Shown here piece after piece: positions 36,199-45,256 of a stretch of 64,000 bases of DNA; position 1 is the first letter of the stretch, and each line of letters starts with the position of its first letter. The stretch lies in the NCBI RefSeq assembly GCF_965277665.1, contig NZ_OZ255835.1, positions 1,116,001 through 1,180,000 of the forward strand, written 5' to 3'. This DNA is from Lichenicoccus sp965277665. GTDB taxonomy: Bacteria; Pseudomonadota; Alphaproteobacteria; Acetobacterales; Acetobacteraceae. Both the position numbers and the translations under genes were made by a program. The notes under the pieces are model-generated. The model made no database searches and was not told where the DNA came from. It was given only the letters and a program-made list of their open reading frames with translations.

Positions 36199-37967
36199 AG
36201 GCCCCAAGCGCCTGGGCTGATCCGGCGCCGGCGAGTGCCGCCCGGTCCGGGCCGACGCCGACCTGCAGCGGCCTCGACCAGATCCCGGGCGATTTCCTGA
36301 CCCTGACGGACGCGCTTGACTACGCCGCCGACGGGGAGACCGGCCTCAACTTCTTTTCGATCCGCGGCGAGCTGACCGCGTCGCTCTCCTACCGCAGCCT
36401 ACGCGCCGAGGCGATGGCGCTCGCTCGCCGCCTGCTCGCACTCGGGCTGCGGCCAGGCGAGCGCGTCGCCGTCATCGCCGAGACTCATCCCGATTTCGTA
36501 CGCGTGTTCTTTGCCTGCCAGCATGCCGGCCTCGTGCCGGCGCCGCTGCCGATGCCGTTCGTGTTCGGCGGCCGCGAGACCTACACCGCCCACATCCAGC
36601 GCCTGGTCGAGGAGGCGCGGGCGGTCGCCTTGTTCGTGCCCGAGGCGCTGCGCGACTGGTTCGCGGCCGCGGGCAGCGTGCGGCTGTGCAGCACGCTGGC
36701 CGACCTGCCGGAGCACCCGGCGCGCGACATCGTCCTGCCGACGATTGGCCCGCACCAGACCGCCTACCTGCAATTCTCGTCCGGCAGCACCCGGTTCCCG
36801 ATCGGGGTGGTGGTGCAGCACAAGGCGCTGATGGCCAACGCCTCAGCGATCCTGCGGCACGGGCTGCGGATCTGCCCCGATGACCGCGCGGTGTCCTGGC
36901 TGCCGCTGTACCACGACATGGGCCTCGTCGGCTTCCTGCTGAGCCCGCTGGCCGGGCAGGTGACGGTCGACCTGCTGGCGACGCAGGATTTCGTGCGCCG
37001 GCCGCAGCTCTGGCTATCGCTGATCAGCACCGGCCGGGCCACGATCTCCTACAGCCCGAGCTTCGGCTACGAGCTGTGCACGCGGCGCGAGCGCGCGATC
37101 AACAAGTCCGAGCTCGACCTCGCGAGCTGGCGCATCGCCGGCATCGGCGGCGACATGATCCGTCCGGCCTCGCTGAGCGGGTTCGCGCGCACCTTCGCCT
37201 CCTGCGGCTACCGGGCGGAGGCGTTCCTGCCGAGCTACGGCATGGCGGAGGCGACGCTTGCGATCAGCTTCGCGCCGGTCGGGCGTGGTATCGAGACCGA
37301 CACCGTCGACCTGGACCGCCTGGAGCAGGATGGCGTGGCCCGTGCGCCGGATGGACCCGATGCGCGGGCGCGCACGCTGGTGCTGTGCGGCACGGCGCTG
37401 CCGGACCACGAGATCGAGATACGCACGGCCGACGGCGTGGTGCTGGGCGATCGCCGGGTGGGACGGATCTTTGCCCGTGGTGCCAGCATGATGCAAGGCT
37501 ATGACCGCAGGCCGGCGGAGACGCAGGCGATCCTGTCGGCGGATGGCTGGCTGGAGACCGGGGACCTCGGCTACCGGCTCGGCGAGACGCTGGTGCTGAC
37601 CGGGCGCGCCAAGGACCTGATCATCATCAACGGGCGCAACATCTGGCCGCAGGACCTGGAATGGAGCATCGAACATTCGGTGCCCGATGTCCGTACTGGC
37701 GATGTCGCTGCCTTCTCGGTCGAGCTGGACGGGCAGGAGATCCTGGTAGTCGCGGTCGAGGCGCGCGGCGTCGCGGGGCCGGCGCACAGCCAGCGGCTCG
37801 CCCTCGCGGTCAGCGACGCGGTGCGGTCCTGCCACGGCCTCGACAGCCGGATCGTGCTGGTGGCACCCGGCAGCCTGCCATACACCTCGTCCGGCAAGCT
37901 GAGCCGCTCCTCGGTGCGCCAGCGCTACCTCGCCGACCGGTTGCCGGCGGTCGCCGTTCCGGCGTGA
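36195..37967 (+). CDS. aasR: fatty-acyl-AMP ligase / acyl-ACP synthetase of the sphingolipid cluster
   Basis: This 590-residue ANL-superfamily enzyme activates a fatty acid with ATP and loads it on a carrier protein. It has the P-loop YLQFSSGSTRFP (191-202), YHDMGLVGFLL (239-249), PSYGMAEATLAISFA (346-360), ETGDLGYR and GRAKDLIIINGRNIWPQDLE, then the catalytic lysine in SSGKLSRSS near the end. The layout resembles the fatty-acyl-AMP ligase branch. The likely partner is the acyl carrier protein at 32094. It is coupled to cerS (ATGA) and to the reductase (GTGA). Confidence 0.86.
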   Translation: MKAPSAWADPAPASAARSGPTPTCSGLDQIPGDFLTLTDALDYAADGETGLNFFSIRGELTASLSYRSLRAEAMALARRLLALGLRPGERVAVIAETHPDFVRVFFACQHAGLVPAPLPMPFVFGGRETYTAHIQRLVEEARAVALFVPEALRDWFAAAGSVRLCSTLADLPEHPARDIVLPTIGPHQTAYLQFSSGSTRFPIGVVVQHKALMANASAILRHGLRICPDDRAVSWLPLYHDMGLVGFLLSPLAGQVTVDLLATQDFVRRPQLWLSLISTGRATISYSPSFGYELCTRRERAINKSELDLASWRIAGIGGDMIRPASLSGFARTFASCGYRAEAFLPSYGMAEATLAISFAPVGRGIETDTVDLDRLEQDGVARAPDGPDARARTLVLCGTALPDHEIEIRTADGVVLGDRRVGRIFARGASMMQGYDRRPAETQAILSADGWLETGDLGYRLGETLVLTGRAKDLIIINGRNIWPQDLEWSIEHSVPDVRTGDVAAFSVELDGQEILVVAVEARGVAGPAHSQRLALAVSDAVRSCHGLDSRIVLVAPGSLPYTSSGKLSRSSVRQRYLADRLPAVAVPA

Positions 37968-38035
37968 CAAGGGCAGCCGCCGGGTCCGGCGGCGCGGGCG
38001 TGACAAGGGCAGCCGCCGGGTCCGGCGGCGCGGGA
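37964..38035 (+). repeat. 36-nt tandem duplication copying the cerR start region
   Basis: The 36-nt unit beginning GTGACAAGGGCAGCCGCC occurs at 37964 and again at 38000, with a difference only in the last bases. It encodes VTRAAAGSGGAG twice and duplicates the GTG start and the AAGGG sequence. Confidence 0.93.
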
Positions 38036-38998
38036 CGGATTGCGGTCGTCACCGGGGGCGCCGGGTTCCTGGGATCGCGGGTCGCGCTCGCCCTCGACCA
38101 GGCGGGATGGCGGGTCCGGCTGCTGGTGCACCGCTCGGCGACGCATCCGGTGCTGGCGGGAACCCGGCTGGAGCTGGTGCGGGGCGACATGCGCGATGCT
38201 GCGGCGCTGTCGCGCCTCGTGCAGGATGCCGCCGTCGTCGTGCATGCCGCGGGCCTGGTCAAGGCGCGCAGCCGGGTGCAGTTCATGCGGGTCAACCGGG
38301 ACGGCACGCGCATGCTGGCCGAGGCGGTGGCGCGCCACCAGCCGCAGGCAAGGTTCATTCTGGTCTCGTCTCTGGCGGCCCGGGCACCGCATCTGTCTGG
38401 TTATGCCGCCAGCAAGCGCATGGGCGAAGCGGCGGCTGTGGCGGAGCTGGGCAGCGGCGGGTGCCTGGTGCTGCGGCCCGGCGTCATCTACGGGCCATGG
38501 GATCAGGCGGGCCTCGCGCTGTTGCGGCTGGCCAGCGGGCGGTTCGCCCCCCTGGTCAGGCCGGAACCGCGGATCGCGATGCTCCACGTCGCGGACGCGG
38601 CCGCTTGTGTCGCGGCGCTGGCAGCCGGCGGTCCGGCGGCGGGGATGTTCGAGCTCTGCGACGAGCGCGCCGACGGCTATCGCTGGAGCGAGCTGTTGCG
38701 CCGCATCGGGTCGGCGCTCGGGCGCTCGCCGCACCCGGTGCCAGCGCCCGACCTGCTGATCCGGGCGGCCGGGGCGACCAGCGAGGCCTGGGGGATGCTG
38801 CGGCACAGGCCGCCGCTGTTCGGCACCGGCAAGGCGCGCGAGATCCTGCACCGCGACTGGTCCAGCGACCCCGCGCTGCATCTGCCCTCGGCACTCTGGA
38901 CGCCACGCATCCCGCTCGATGACGGGCTGGCGGAGCTGGTGGCCTGGTGGCGCGACATGTCGCGCCACGCCTCTCTCATGAAATCCGTGTCGCCCTGA
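37964..38998 (+). CDS. cerR: NAD-dependent epimerase-like ceramide reductase candidate
   Basis: This short-chain/extended dehydrogenase of about 344 residues begins with VVTGGAGFLGSRV (nucleotide loop G31, G34, G37) and has the catalytic S135, Y147 and K151 in YAASKRMGE. In Caulobacter a related protein reduces the 3-keto group after amide formation. The stop of the ligase overlaps the first GTG (GTGA). A 36-nt duplication makes a second GTG at 38000, so the protein may start there (332 residues) instead. Its 3' end overlaps a convergent lipoprotein gene by 23 bases. Confidence 0.8.
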   Translation: MTRAAAGSGGAGVTRAAAGSGGAGRIAVVTGGAGFLGSRVALALDQAGWRVRLLVHRSATHPVLAGTRLELVRGDMRDAAALSRLVQDAAVVVHAAGLVKARSRVQFMRVNRDGTRMLAEAVARHQPQARFILVSSLAARAPHLSGYAASKRMGEAAAVAELGSGGCLVLRPGVIYGPWDQAGLALLRLASGRFAPLVRPEPRIAMLHVADAAACVAALAAGGPAAGMFELCDERADGYRWSELLRRIGSALGRSPHPVPAPDLLIRAAGATSEAWGMLRHRPPLFGTGKAREILHRDWSSDPALHLPSALWTPRIPLDDGLAELVAWWRDMSRHASLMKSVSP

Positions 38999-39425
38999 TG
39001 GTGCTGGTGCAGGGCGGCGCGGCGCTGGCATAGGGGTCCTGGTTGCTGGTGGAGCTTGAGGTCTCGACGGCGGTCAGGACGCCATCCTGGATGGCTCCCG
39101 AAAGCTGCCGGCTGCCGTCGGCGTTCTGCATGACCAGCTGGCCGTCGGCTCCGACCGTGCCCAGGAGGCGTCCGCTATGGCGATGCGTCTGCACCGCGAC
39201 CTGGCCGTCGGAGACCTCGAACTTGATGATGCTCCCGGTGGTTCCGCACGCGCTGGCGACCTGGTCGGAGGTCTCGCTGCCCCGGTAGAGGCCGTCGAAC
39301 TGCGCCAGCGCGGGATTGACGGTGATCTCCCTGGGGTCGCAGGCCGCGGCGAGCAGAAGCAGCGCCAGCGCCAGCGGGCGGGGCGCCGACGAAGCTTGGC
39401 AAAAGCGCATGGCATGTCCGATCAT
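38976..39425 (-). CDS. small lipoprotein of unknown function
   Basis: This 149-residue protein has a lipoprotein signal ending in LLLAAAC (cysteine at about 29), so it should be anchored in the membrane. The rest is beta-rich with FDGLYRGSETS, FEVSDGQVAVQTH and GRLLGTVGADGQLVMQ, a pattern seen in small periplasmic barrel-like proteins. Two further cysteines could pair. I do not recognise the family. ATG 39425 overlaps the upstream glycosyltransferase stop (ATGA), so both are cotranscribed. Confidence 0.75.
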   Translation of the reverse strand: MIGHAMRFCQASSAPRPLALALLLLAAACDPREITVNPALAQFDGLYRGSETSDQVASACGTTGSIIKFEVSDGQVAVQTHRHSGRLLGTVGADGQLVMQNADGSRQLSGAIQDGVLTAVETSSSTSNQDPYASAAPPCTSTIRATRIS

Positions 39426-40918
39426 TGCGATACTGGCCGGATGGCGGGCGGTGTCGGCGCCAGCAGGACCGTGCCCTTCGGGCCGGTGAGGACGATCCTG
39501 TAGCGACCGGCGAAGGGCGCCATGACCGGGTCGAAGCCCAGTTTCTGCACCGCATCGGCGTGCGTGAACGATCTACTGTCGTTCTGGAACAGAACGAAGC
39601 CGCCGCGCGCCACCATGGCCTTAAAGCCGGCGAGCGATCCGCCGGTGAGGGCGTACTGGGTCAGGTTGAACATGTCGATGTCGATAGGCTTGCCGGCCCA
39701 GTAGCATAGCGACGCCATCAGGCAGCCGGTCTGCCCGTCGGCTGCGCGCAGGCGCGCGATGATCGGTTGCCACGCCGCCTCGCGCGCGCGGCGTTCGACG
39801 ATGTTTCGCCAGACCACCGGCAGGTGCCAGGGCAGCGCACCGAGGATCGGCAGGGCTGCGAACACCAGCAGCGTGACGGTCCGCGCGGGTGGCCAAGCCG
39901 GCCGCGCTGCGGCGATGGCGGGTTCCAGCGCCAGGCCGAGACCGAGGCACAGCGCGATCACCGCCTCGAAATGCGCATTGTAATAGATGCCTTCCCCCAT
40001 CCGGCCGGCGATGCCGGTGGCCAATGCCACGAGGATGAACAACGCGGCGAGCACCGCGCCATCTCCGGCGGATCGCCGTCGCAACCGCAGCGCGATGACG
40101 ATCCCCGTCGGCGCCAGGGGCGCAAGGCTGTCGATCGCGCGGGTCCACAGATGCGGCTGGATGATCCGGCGGTGCTGAAAGATGTCCACGAAGGCCGCGT
40201 GGCCGTAGCAGAGTTGCATGGCCGCGAGTGCGAGCGCGATGCAGGCTGCGGCTGCCAGCATCCATGCCAGCGCCGCGCGCGGGTTCAGCCAGGCGAGCCA
40301 GAGGGTCGTCGCCAGCGGCAAGGCGACGAGATTGTGCTTGACGAAGCCGCCGGCCACCATGAGTGCTGCGGCAAGGACGATCTGCGGCGACGGGATCGTG
40401 CGCTGCCGCAGCCGCCGCAGGGCGTGGTGCCGAAGCAGCATCGCCAGTCCGGCCAGCATGAAGGCGTGGGCCAGCCATTGCGGATCGTCCATCGCGACGT
40501 AGCCGCTGAAGTAGATGCCGATGAACAGTGGCAGCAGCAGCGCGGCCGCCCACGCCGCGCGGACGCTGCCGCCCAGCTGGCGAACGCACAGGCCGAGCAG
40601 GGCGGCGCTCGCCAGCAGCGCCAGCAGCGCCAGCACGCGTCCGGCCACGATCATGTCGCCGAGCACGAACCGGCCAGCGGCGCCCACGATGAGGAAGCCG
40701 AGCGGCGGGTAGTTGTCGAACACGAGACTGCCGGGCCCCGGATAGAGCGGGCCGGCGTCCGGCCGCACCGCCCGCGTCGCAAAGCCGGCGTCCCAGCCTT
40801 CGTTGTAGTTGATCGGGATATGCAGCGGGATGGTCAGCGCCGGGCCCAGCATGAGGAACGCCGCCAGCGCTGCGCCGACGAGCAGGGCGAAATCGAATGG
40901 CGCGAGGCGAGGCAGCAT
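39422..40918 (-). CDS. polytopic membrane glycosyltransferase (GT39/ArnT-like)
   Basis: This 498-residue protein has about ten or more hydrophobic helices and, in its first loop, INYNEGWDAGFATRAV (about 36-51), where acidic residues fit the catalytic site of polyprenol-dependent GT-C transferases. NYPPLGFLIVGA follows. The C-terminal third is periplasmic and soluble-looking. It likely moves a sugar from a lipid carrier to a lipid or protein outside the inner membrane. ATG 40918 follows GGGA; ATG 40954 is an alternative. It lies next to the sphingolipid cluster, so sphingolipid glycosylation is one possibility. Confidence 0.75.
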   Translation of the reverse strand: MLPRLAPFDFALLVGAALAAFLMLGPALTIPLHIPINYNEGWDAGFATRAVRPDAGPLYPGPGSLVFDNYPPLGFLIVGAAGRFVLGDMIVAGRVLALLALLASAALLGLCVRQLGGSVRAAWAAALLLPLFIGIYFSGYVAMDDPQWLAHAFMLAGLAMLLRHHALRRLRQRTIPSPQIVLAAALMVAGGFVKHNLVALPLATTLWLAWLNPRAALAWMLAAAACIALALAAMQLCYGHAAFVDIFQHRRIIQPHLWTRAIDSLAPLAPTGIVIALRLRRRSAGDGAVLAALFILVALATGIAGRMGEGIYYNAHFEAVIALCLGLGLALEPAIAAARPAWPPARTVTLLVFAALPILGALPWHLPVVWRNIVERRAREAAWQPIIARLRAADGQTGCLMASLCYWAGKPIDIDMFNLTQYALTGGSLAGFKAMVARGGFVLFQNDSRSFTHADAVQKLGFDPVMAPFAGRYRIVLTGPKGTVLLAPTPPAIRPVSQ

Positions 40919-41002
40919 GCGGGATCCCGCGTCAACGGACGCGTCCCTTAGCATCGGAGGCGTCGGCCGGGAACGCCGCGGCGCCGGAGGCGTCCTTGCG
41001 GC

Positions 41003-42175
41003 GTGGTGCATGCGCGATCGCCCTTGCCGCGTTTCCTGGTGCTCTACGCGGTGCTGTTCGCCGCCTTCGGGGTCGCGTCCCCGTTCCTGCCGGGACTGCT
41101 GCAGCAGGATGGCCTGGCGCCGTCGGCGATCGGCGTGGTGCTGGCGGGGGGCACCGCGATCCGGCTGCTGGCGGGACCGGCCGGGGGACGGCTCGCCGAC
41201 CGCACCGGCCGGCCGGCCGCGATCCTGTGCGCGATGACCGCCGCGGCCGCCGTGCTGGCGCTCGGCTACGGCCCCGCCCGCGGGCTGGCGCTGCTGCTGC
41301 TGGTGAGCGTGCTGCATGCCGCCGCGCTGGCGCCGCTGACACCGCTGGCCGATGCGCTCGCCCTCGGCTCGTCGCGGCAGCGGCCGGAGTTCGAGTATGG
41401 CTGGGTGCGCGCGGCCGGCTCCGCCGCCTTCATCGCCGGCACCCTGGCGGCCGGGCAGTGCGTCGCGCAAGCCGGCCTCGGCGTGATCATCTGGCTCAAT
41501 GCCGGGCTGCTGGCGCTGGCGGCTGGCGCTGCCTGGACGGTGCCGAACCGTGTCGCCGGCACCCGGGCGGCGCCAGGCGCGCCGGGCGCGATCATGGCGC
41601 TGCTCGCCATGCCGGTGTTTCGCCGGCTGATGCTGGCCGCGTCGCTGATCGGCGGCAGCCATGCGCTGCATGACGGCTTCGAGGTGATACGCTGGCGCTC
41701 CGCCGGCCTGAGCGCCGGGCAGGCCAGCGTGCTGTGGTCGATGTCGGTGGCGGCCGAGGTGGCGGTGTTCCTGTTCCTCGGCCGACGCATGGTGGAGCGC
41801 CTGGGTCCGGGACGGGCGATGGCGCTGGCCGCCGCCGCGGGGATCGTGCGGTGGGGTGTCGCGGCACGCACCGCCTGGTTTCCGGCGATGGCGCTGGTCG
41901 AGCCGCTGCATGGCCTGACCTTCGCGCTGCTGCACCTGGCCTGCATGGACATGATCGGGCGGATCGTGCCGGCGCGGCTCGCCGCCACCGCGCAGGCGTT
42001 CTATGCGACGGTCGCGATGGGAGCGATGTCGACGGTGGTGACGCTGGCCTCCGGGTCGCTGTACGGCCGTTTCGGCGCCGCCTCGTTCTGGAGCATGGCG
42101 GCGATGTGCGCGCTTGCCTTGCCGGTTGCGATCGGCATACGGGTGGAGCGCCCGGCCGCAGCCGTTGGTCGGTGA
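41003..42175 (+). CDS. MFS transporter, HcaT-like
   Basis: This 390-residue 12-helix protein resembles the MFS_1-like/3-phenylpropionate transporter group: VLYAVLFAAFGVASPFLPGLLQQDGL in the first helix, GGRLADRTGRPAAILC as the MFS loop, and EYGWVRAAGSAAFIAGTLAAG in TM4. The substrate is unknown. No ATG fits; GTG 41003 or 41006 follows GGAGG at 40986. It is divergent from the membrane glycosyltransferase, with 84 bases between them, and convergent with the RND pump. Confidence 0.82.
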   Translation: MVHARSPLPRFLVLYAVLFAAFGVASPFLPGLLQQDGLAPSAIGVVLAGGTAIRLLAGPAGGRLADRTGRPAAILCAMTAAAAVLALGYGPARGLALLLLVSVLHAAALAPLTPLADALALGSSRQRPEFEYGWVRAAGSAAFIAGTLAAGQCVAQAGLGVIIWLNAGLLALAAGAAWTVPNRVAGTRAAPGAPGAIMALLAMPVFRRLMLAASLIGGSHALHDGFEVIRWRSAGLSAGQASVLWSMSVAAEVAVFLFLGRRMVERLGPGRAMALAAAAGIVRWGVAARTAWFPAMALVEPLHGLTFALLHLACMDMIGRIVPARLAATAQAFYATVAMGAMSTVVTLASGSLYGRFGAASFWSMAAMCALALPVAIGIRVERPAAAVGR

Positions 42176-42205
42176 GCCGGCGCAGGTGCTGCGCGCCGGC
42201 CGGGC

Positions 42206-45200
42206 TCATCCGCCGCCGGCTGCCGGTGCTGATCGGGCTGGCCGTGCAACCAGCCCGATCAGCACCGGCATCGCCAGCAGCACCAGCGGATATTGCAGCA
42301 GCAGCCCCGCGATGATGGCGATGGCCAGCGGCTGCTGGATCGCCGAGCCGGCGCCGATGGCGAGCGACAGCGGCAGCAGGGTGAGGATGGCGGCCAGCGT
42401 CGTCATGGTGATCGGGCGCAGCCGGTTGCGGCTGGCGGCGCGCAACGCCTCGGCCGGCGGCATCGCTATCGCCAGGGCCGCATATTCCGAGACATAGAAG
42501 ATCGCCATCTCGGTGCTGATGCCGATGATCATGGTCATGCCCATCAGCGCGGTGATGTTGAGTTCCACGCCGGTCAGCCAGAGTGCGATGAACACCGCGA
42601 TGCTCGACAGCAGCGAGCACGCGATGACGACGAGGGGGATGGCCACCCCGCCATAGAGGAACATCAGCAGCAGCAGCTCGGCCACGATCGCGGCGCAGAA
42701 CACCCGCAGCAGGCCGGCAAAGGCGATTTGCTGCTGGCGGTAGAGGCCGCCCAGTTCGTAGCGCGTGCCGGCGGGCAGCAGGCCGGGCCCGGCGAGGGCT
42801 GCCTGGATGTCGCGGATCACGCTGGAGATGCCGCGGCCCTCGATTCGGGCGGCGACCGCGATCATCGGCTGCAGGCTGTCGCGGGAGACCTGCGGCTGGC
42901 CGAGCGCCAGCCGCAGGCGCGCGACCCGGCTGAGCGGAAAGACGTGCCCGTCCGGCGCCCGGATCGGCAGGCTGGCCAGGCCGTCCTCGCGCAAGCTGCG
43001 CGCGCCCCGCAGGCTGACGCGCACGCCGAGGACCTTGGTCGGCAGCACCAGGCTGGTCGCCACCGTGCCGCCCAGCGCGTCGGCGGCCTGCTGCGCGATG
43101 GATGCCGGATCCATCCCCTCCAGGGCGGCGCGCACCGGATCGAGACGCAGGTCCAGCCCGTCGCCGGCAAGCCTCACGCCATCATGCACCTCGACCGTGC
43201 CGGCAACGCGGCCGATCGCGGCCGCCACCCGGCGTGCGACCGGCACCAGATGCGCGGTGTCCGGCCCGTAGAGCTTGATCTCGACCGGCTGCGGCGCCCC
43301 GGTGAGGTCGCCGATCAGGTCCTCCATCGGCTGCGCGGTGTCGATCAGCACGCCCGGAACGTCCTGTCCGACACGCGCTACGACATCCGCCATGACCGAG
43401 GGCGTGGCGCGTGCGTGCCCGTCGCGCAGCTTGACGAAATAGTCCCCGTGATAGCTTTCGCCGAGATCGCCGCCGAGGCCGGTGCCGAGCCGGCGCGAGA
43501 AGGTCTCAAGCTCGGGCAGCCGGCGCAGGATCGCGTCGATCTGGGCGGCCTCGCGGTCGGTCTCGTCGAGCGAGGTGCCCGGGGCGGTGTAGTAGTCCAT
43601 GACGAAGCCACCCTCGTCGACCTTCGGCATGAAGCCGGTCGCAACCCGCTGATAGGCGATCCATCCGAGGACCAGCAGCGGCAACAGCGGCGCCAGCAGC
43701 AGCCACGGACGCACGAACAGCGCCGACAGCAGCGCCGCATGGGATCGCTCCAGCCGGTTGCCGCGGGCGCCGGGCTCCTGCCGGCGGGAGAAGTCGATCC
43801 ACCTGCGCGCCAGCGACGGCACGACCAGCGCGGTCATCGCGTAGGAGACCAGCAGGGCCGAGCCCATGGTGATCGACAAGGCCTTCGAGAAGGCACCGGT
43901 GACGCCGCCGAGAAACCCCAGCGGCACGAACACGATCAGCGTTGCCAGCGACGAGCCGGTCAGCGGCCGCAGGAACTCGGATGCGGCCGGCAGCACATCG
44001 TCGCGCACCCGGGCGCGGCGCGCGATGTGCTCGACCATGACGATGGCGTCGTCGATCAGCAGCCCGACCGCAGCCGCGATGCCGCCGAGCGTCATGATGT
44101 TGAAGCTCAGGCCAAGCAGCATGAGCGGGATGATCGTCACCGCCAGCGTCGCCAGCACGGTGGCGCAGGCGATCAGCGTCATGCGCCAGTTGCGCAGGAA
44201 CAGCATCAGCACCAGGCCGGCAAGCACCAGCCCGACCAACACCGCATCGCGCACGCTGCCGGCGGACCGCGTCACCAGCTGACTCTGGTCGTACCAGTTC
44301 ACCAGCCGAACGCCGGGCGGCAGCTTGAGGCCGGCAAGCCGCTGCCGGACGCCGGCCGCCACCGCGACCGCGTTGCCGTCCGGCTGCTCGTACACATTCA
44401 GCAGCACGGCGGGACGGCCATCCTCGGTGACGCGCACCCATTGCGGCACCACGCCCGCGACCACGCTGGCGATGTCGCGCACCCGCACCACGCCACCGGG
44501 ACCCGAACACACCACCAGTGCGCCGATGCCGGCGGCATCCGACGGTGCGCTGCCGGCGATCGCGAGGAACAGCTTGTCGCGGTCCTGCAACTGTCCCACC
44601 GCCTGCAGCACGCTGCCGGATGCGACGGTGCGCGCCAGATCGGAGAGCGTCAGCCCGTAGCCGGCGAGCCGGTGCACATCCGCCTGCACCTCGAGTTCGG
44701 CGACGTCGCCGCCCTGCACCGAGACCCGCGCAAGGCCCGCAATCGAGGACAGCAGCGGCACGATCTGCAGCGAGGCGAGGTCGCGCAACGCCACCGGGCG
44801 CGCAGCCTGCGACGCAGGCCCGGCAACGGCCGCCGGCAGCAACGCGTACGAGATGATCGGAAACACCGTCGGGTCCATGCGCCGGACGGCAAAGCCGGTG
44901 CCCGGTGGCAGGCCCGGCATCACCTGGGCGATCGCCGCCTCCACCAGCAGCGTGCTCGCCACCATGTCGCGGCCCCAGCCGAAATCGATCGCGACCTGCG
45001 CCGAGCCGAGGCTGCTGTCGGACCGCAGCCCGAGCACGCCGGGAACCGTGCGGATCGCCTCCTCGACCGGCCGGGTGACGAGCAGCGCGGTCTGGTCCGC
45101 CGGACGGCTGCCGGCCTCGAGATCGACGACCACCCGCGGGAACGCGACCTGCGGGAACAGCCCGACCGGCATCGACAGCGCGGCGACCGCGCCGGCGATC

Positions 45201-45256
45201 GCCAGGGCGACGGCGACGACTACGAAGGTTCGGCCGTGGCGGGCGAGAAGCCTCAA
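42206..45256 (-). CDS. RND-family efflux pump subunit
   Basis: This 1016-residue inner-membrane transporter has the RND arrangement of 12 helices and two periplasmic domains. GLLIDDAIVMVEHIARRARV holds the TM4 acidic pair, FDIIP-type loops are present, and the C-terminal half has ELNITALMGMTMIIGISTEMAIFYVSEY instead of the HAE1 lysine motif. The sequence looks nearer to heavy-metal or unclassified RND pumps than to AcrB. Substrate is not clear. It is last in an operon with a beta-propeller protein, an outer-membrane factor and an adaptor, with a four-base overlap to the adaptor. Confidence 0.88.
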   Translation of the reverse strand: MRLLARHGRTFVVVAVALAIAGAVAALSMPVGLFPQVAFPRVVVDLEAGSRPADQTALLVTRPVEEAIRTVPGVLGLRSDSSLGSAQVAIDFGWGRDMVASTLLVEAAIAQVMPGLPPGTGFAVRRMDPTVFPIISYALLPAAVAGPASQAARPVALRDLASLQIVPLLSSIAGLARVSVQGGDVAELEVQADVHRLAGYGLTLSDLARTVASGSVLQAVGQLQDRDKLFLAIAGSAPSDAAGIGALVVCSGPGGVVRVRDIASVVAGVVPQWVRVTEDGRPAVLLNVYEQPDGNAVAVAAGVRQRLAGLKLPPGVRLVNWYDQSQLVTRSAGSVRDAVLVGLVLAGLVLMLFLRNWRMTLIACATVLATLAVTIIPLMLLGLSFNIMTLGGIAAAVGLLIDDAIVMVEHIARRARVRDDVLPAASEFLRPLTGSSLATLIVFVPLGFLGGVTGAFSKALSITMGSALLVSYAMTALVVPSLARRWIDFSRRQEPGARGNRLERSHAALLSALFVRPWLLLAPLLPLLVLGWIAYQRVATGFMPKVDEGGFVMDYYTAPGTSLDETDREAAQIDAILRRLPELETFSRRLGTGLGGDLGESYHGDYFVKLRDGHARATPSVMADVVARVGQDVPGVLIDTAQPMEDLIGDLTGAPQPVEIKLYGPDTAHLVPVARRVAAAIGRVAGTVEVHDGVRLAGDGLDLRLDPVRAALEGMDPASIAQQAADALGGTVATSLVLPTKVLGVRVSLRGARSLREDGLASLPIRAPDGHVFPLSRVARLRLALGQPQVSRDSLQPMIAVAARIEGRGISSVIRDIQAALAGPGLLPAGTRYELGGLYRQQQIAFAGLLRVFCAAIVAELLLLMFLYGGVAIPLVVIACSLLSSIAVFIALWLTGVELNITALMGMTMIIGISTEMAIFYVSEYAALAIAMPPAEALRAASRNRLRPITMTTLAAILTLLPLSLAIGAGSAIQQPLAIAIIAGLLLQYPLVLLAMPVLIGLVARPARSAPAAGGG
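42221..42270. terminator. 21-bp perfect hairpin at the end of the RND gene
   Basis: Arms 42221-42241 and 42250-42270 are perfectly complementary around an eight-base loop CCGTGCAA. The hairpin covers the last 20 or so codons of the minus-strand RND gene and lies 45 bases after the stop of the convergent MFS gene. There is no U-tract on either side, so a classical intrinsic terminator is not certain, but a two-way transcription block is likely. Confidence 0.55.
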
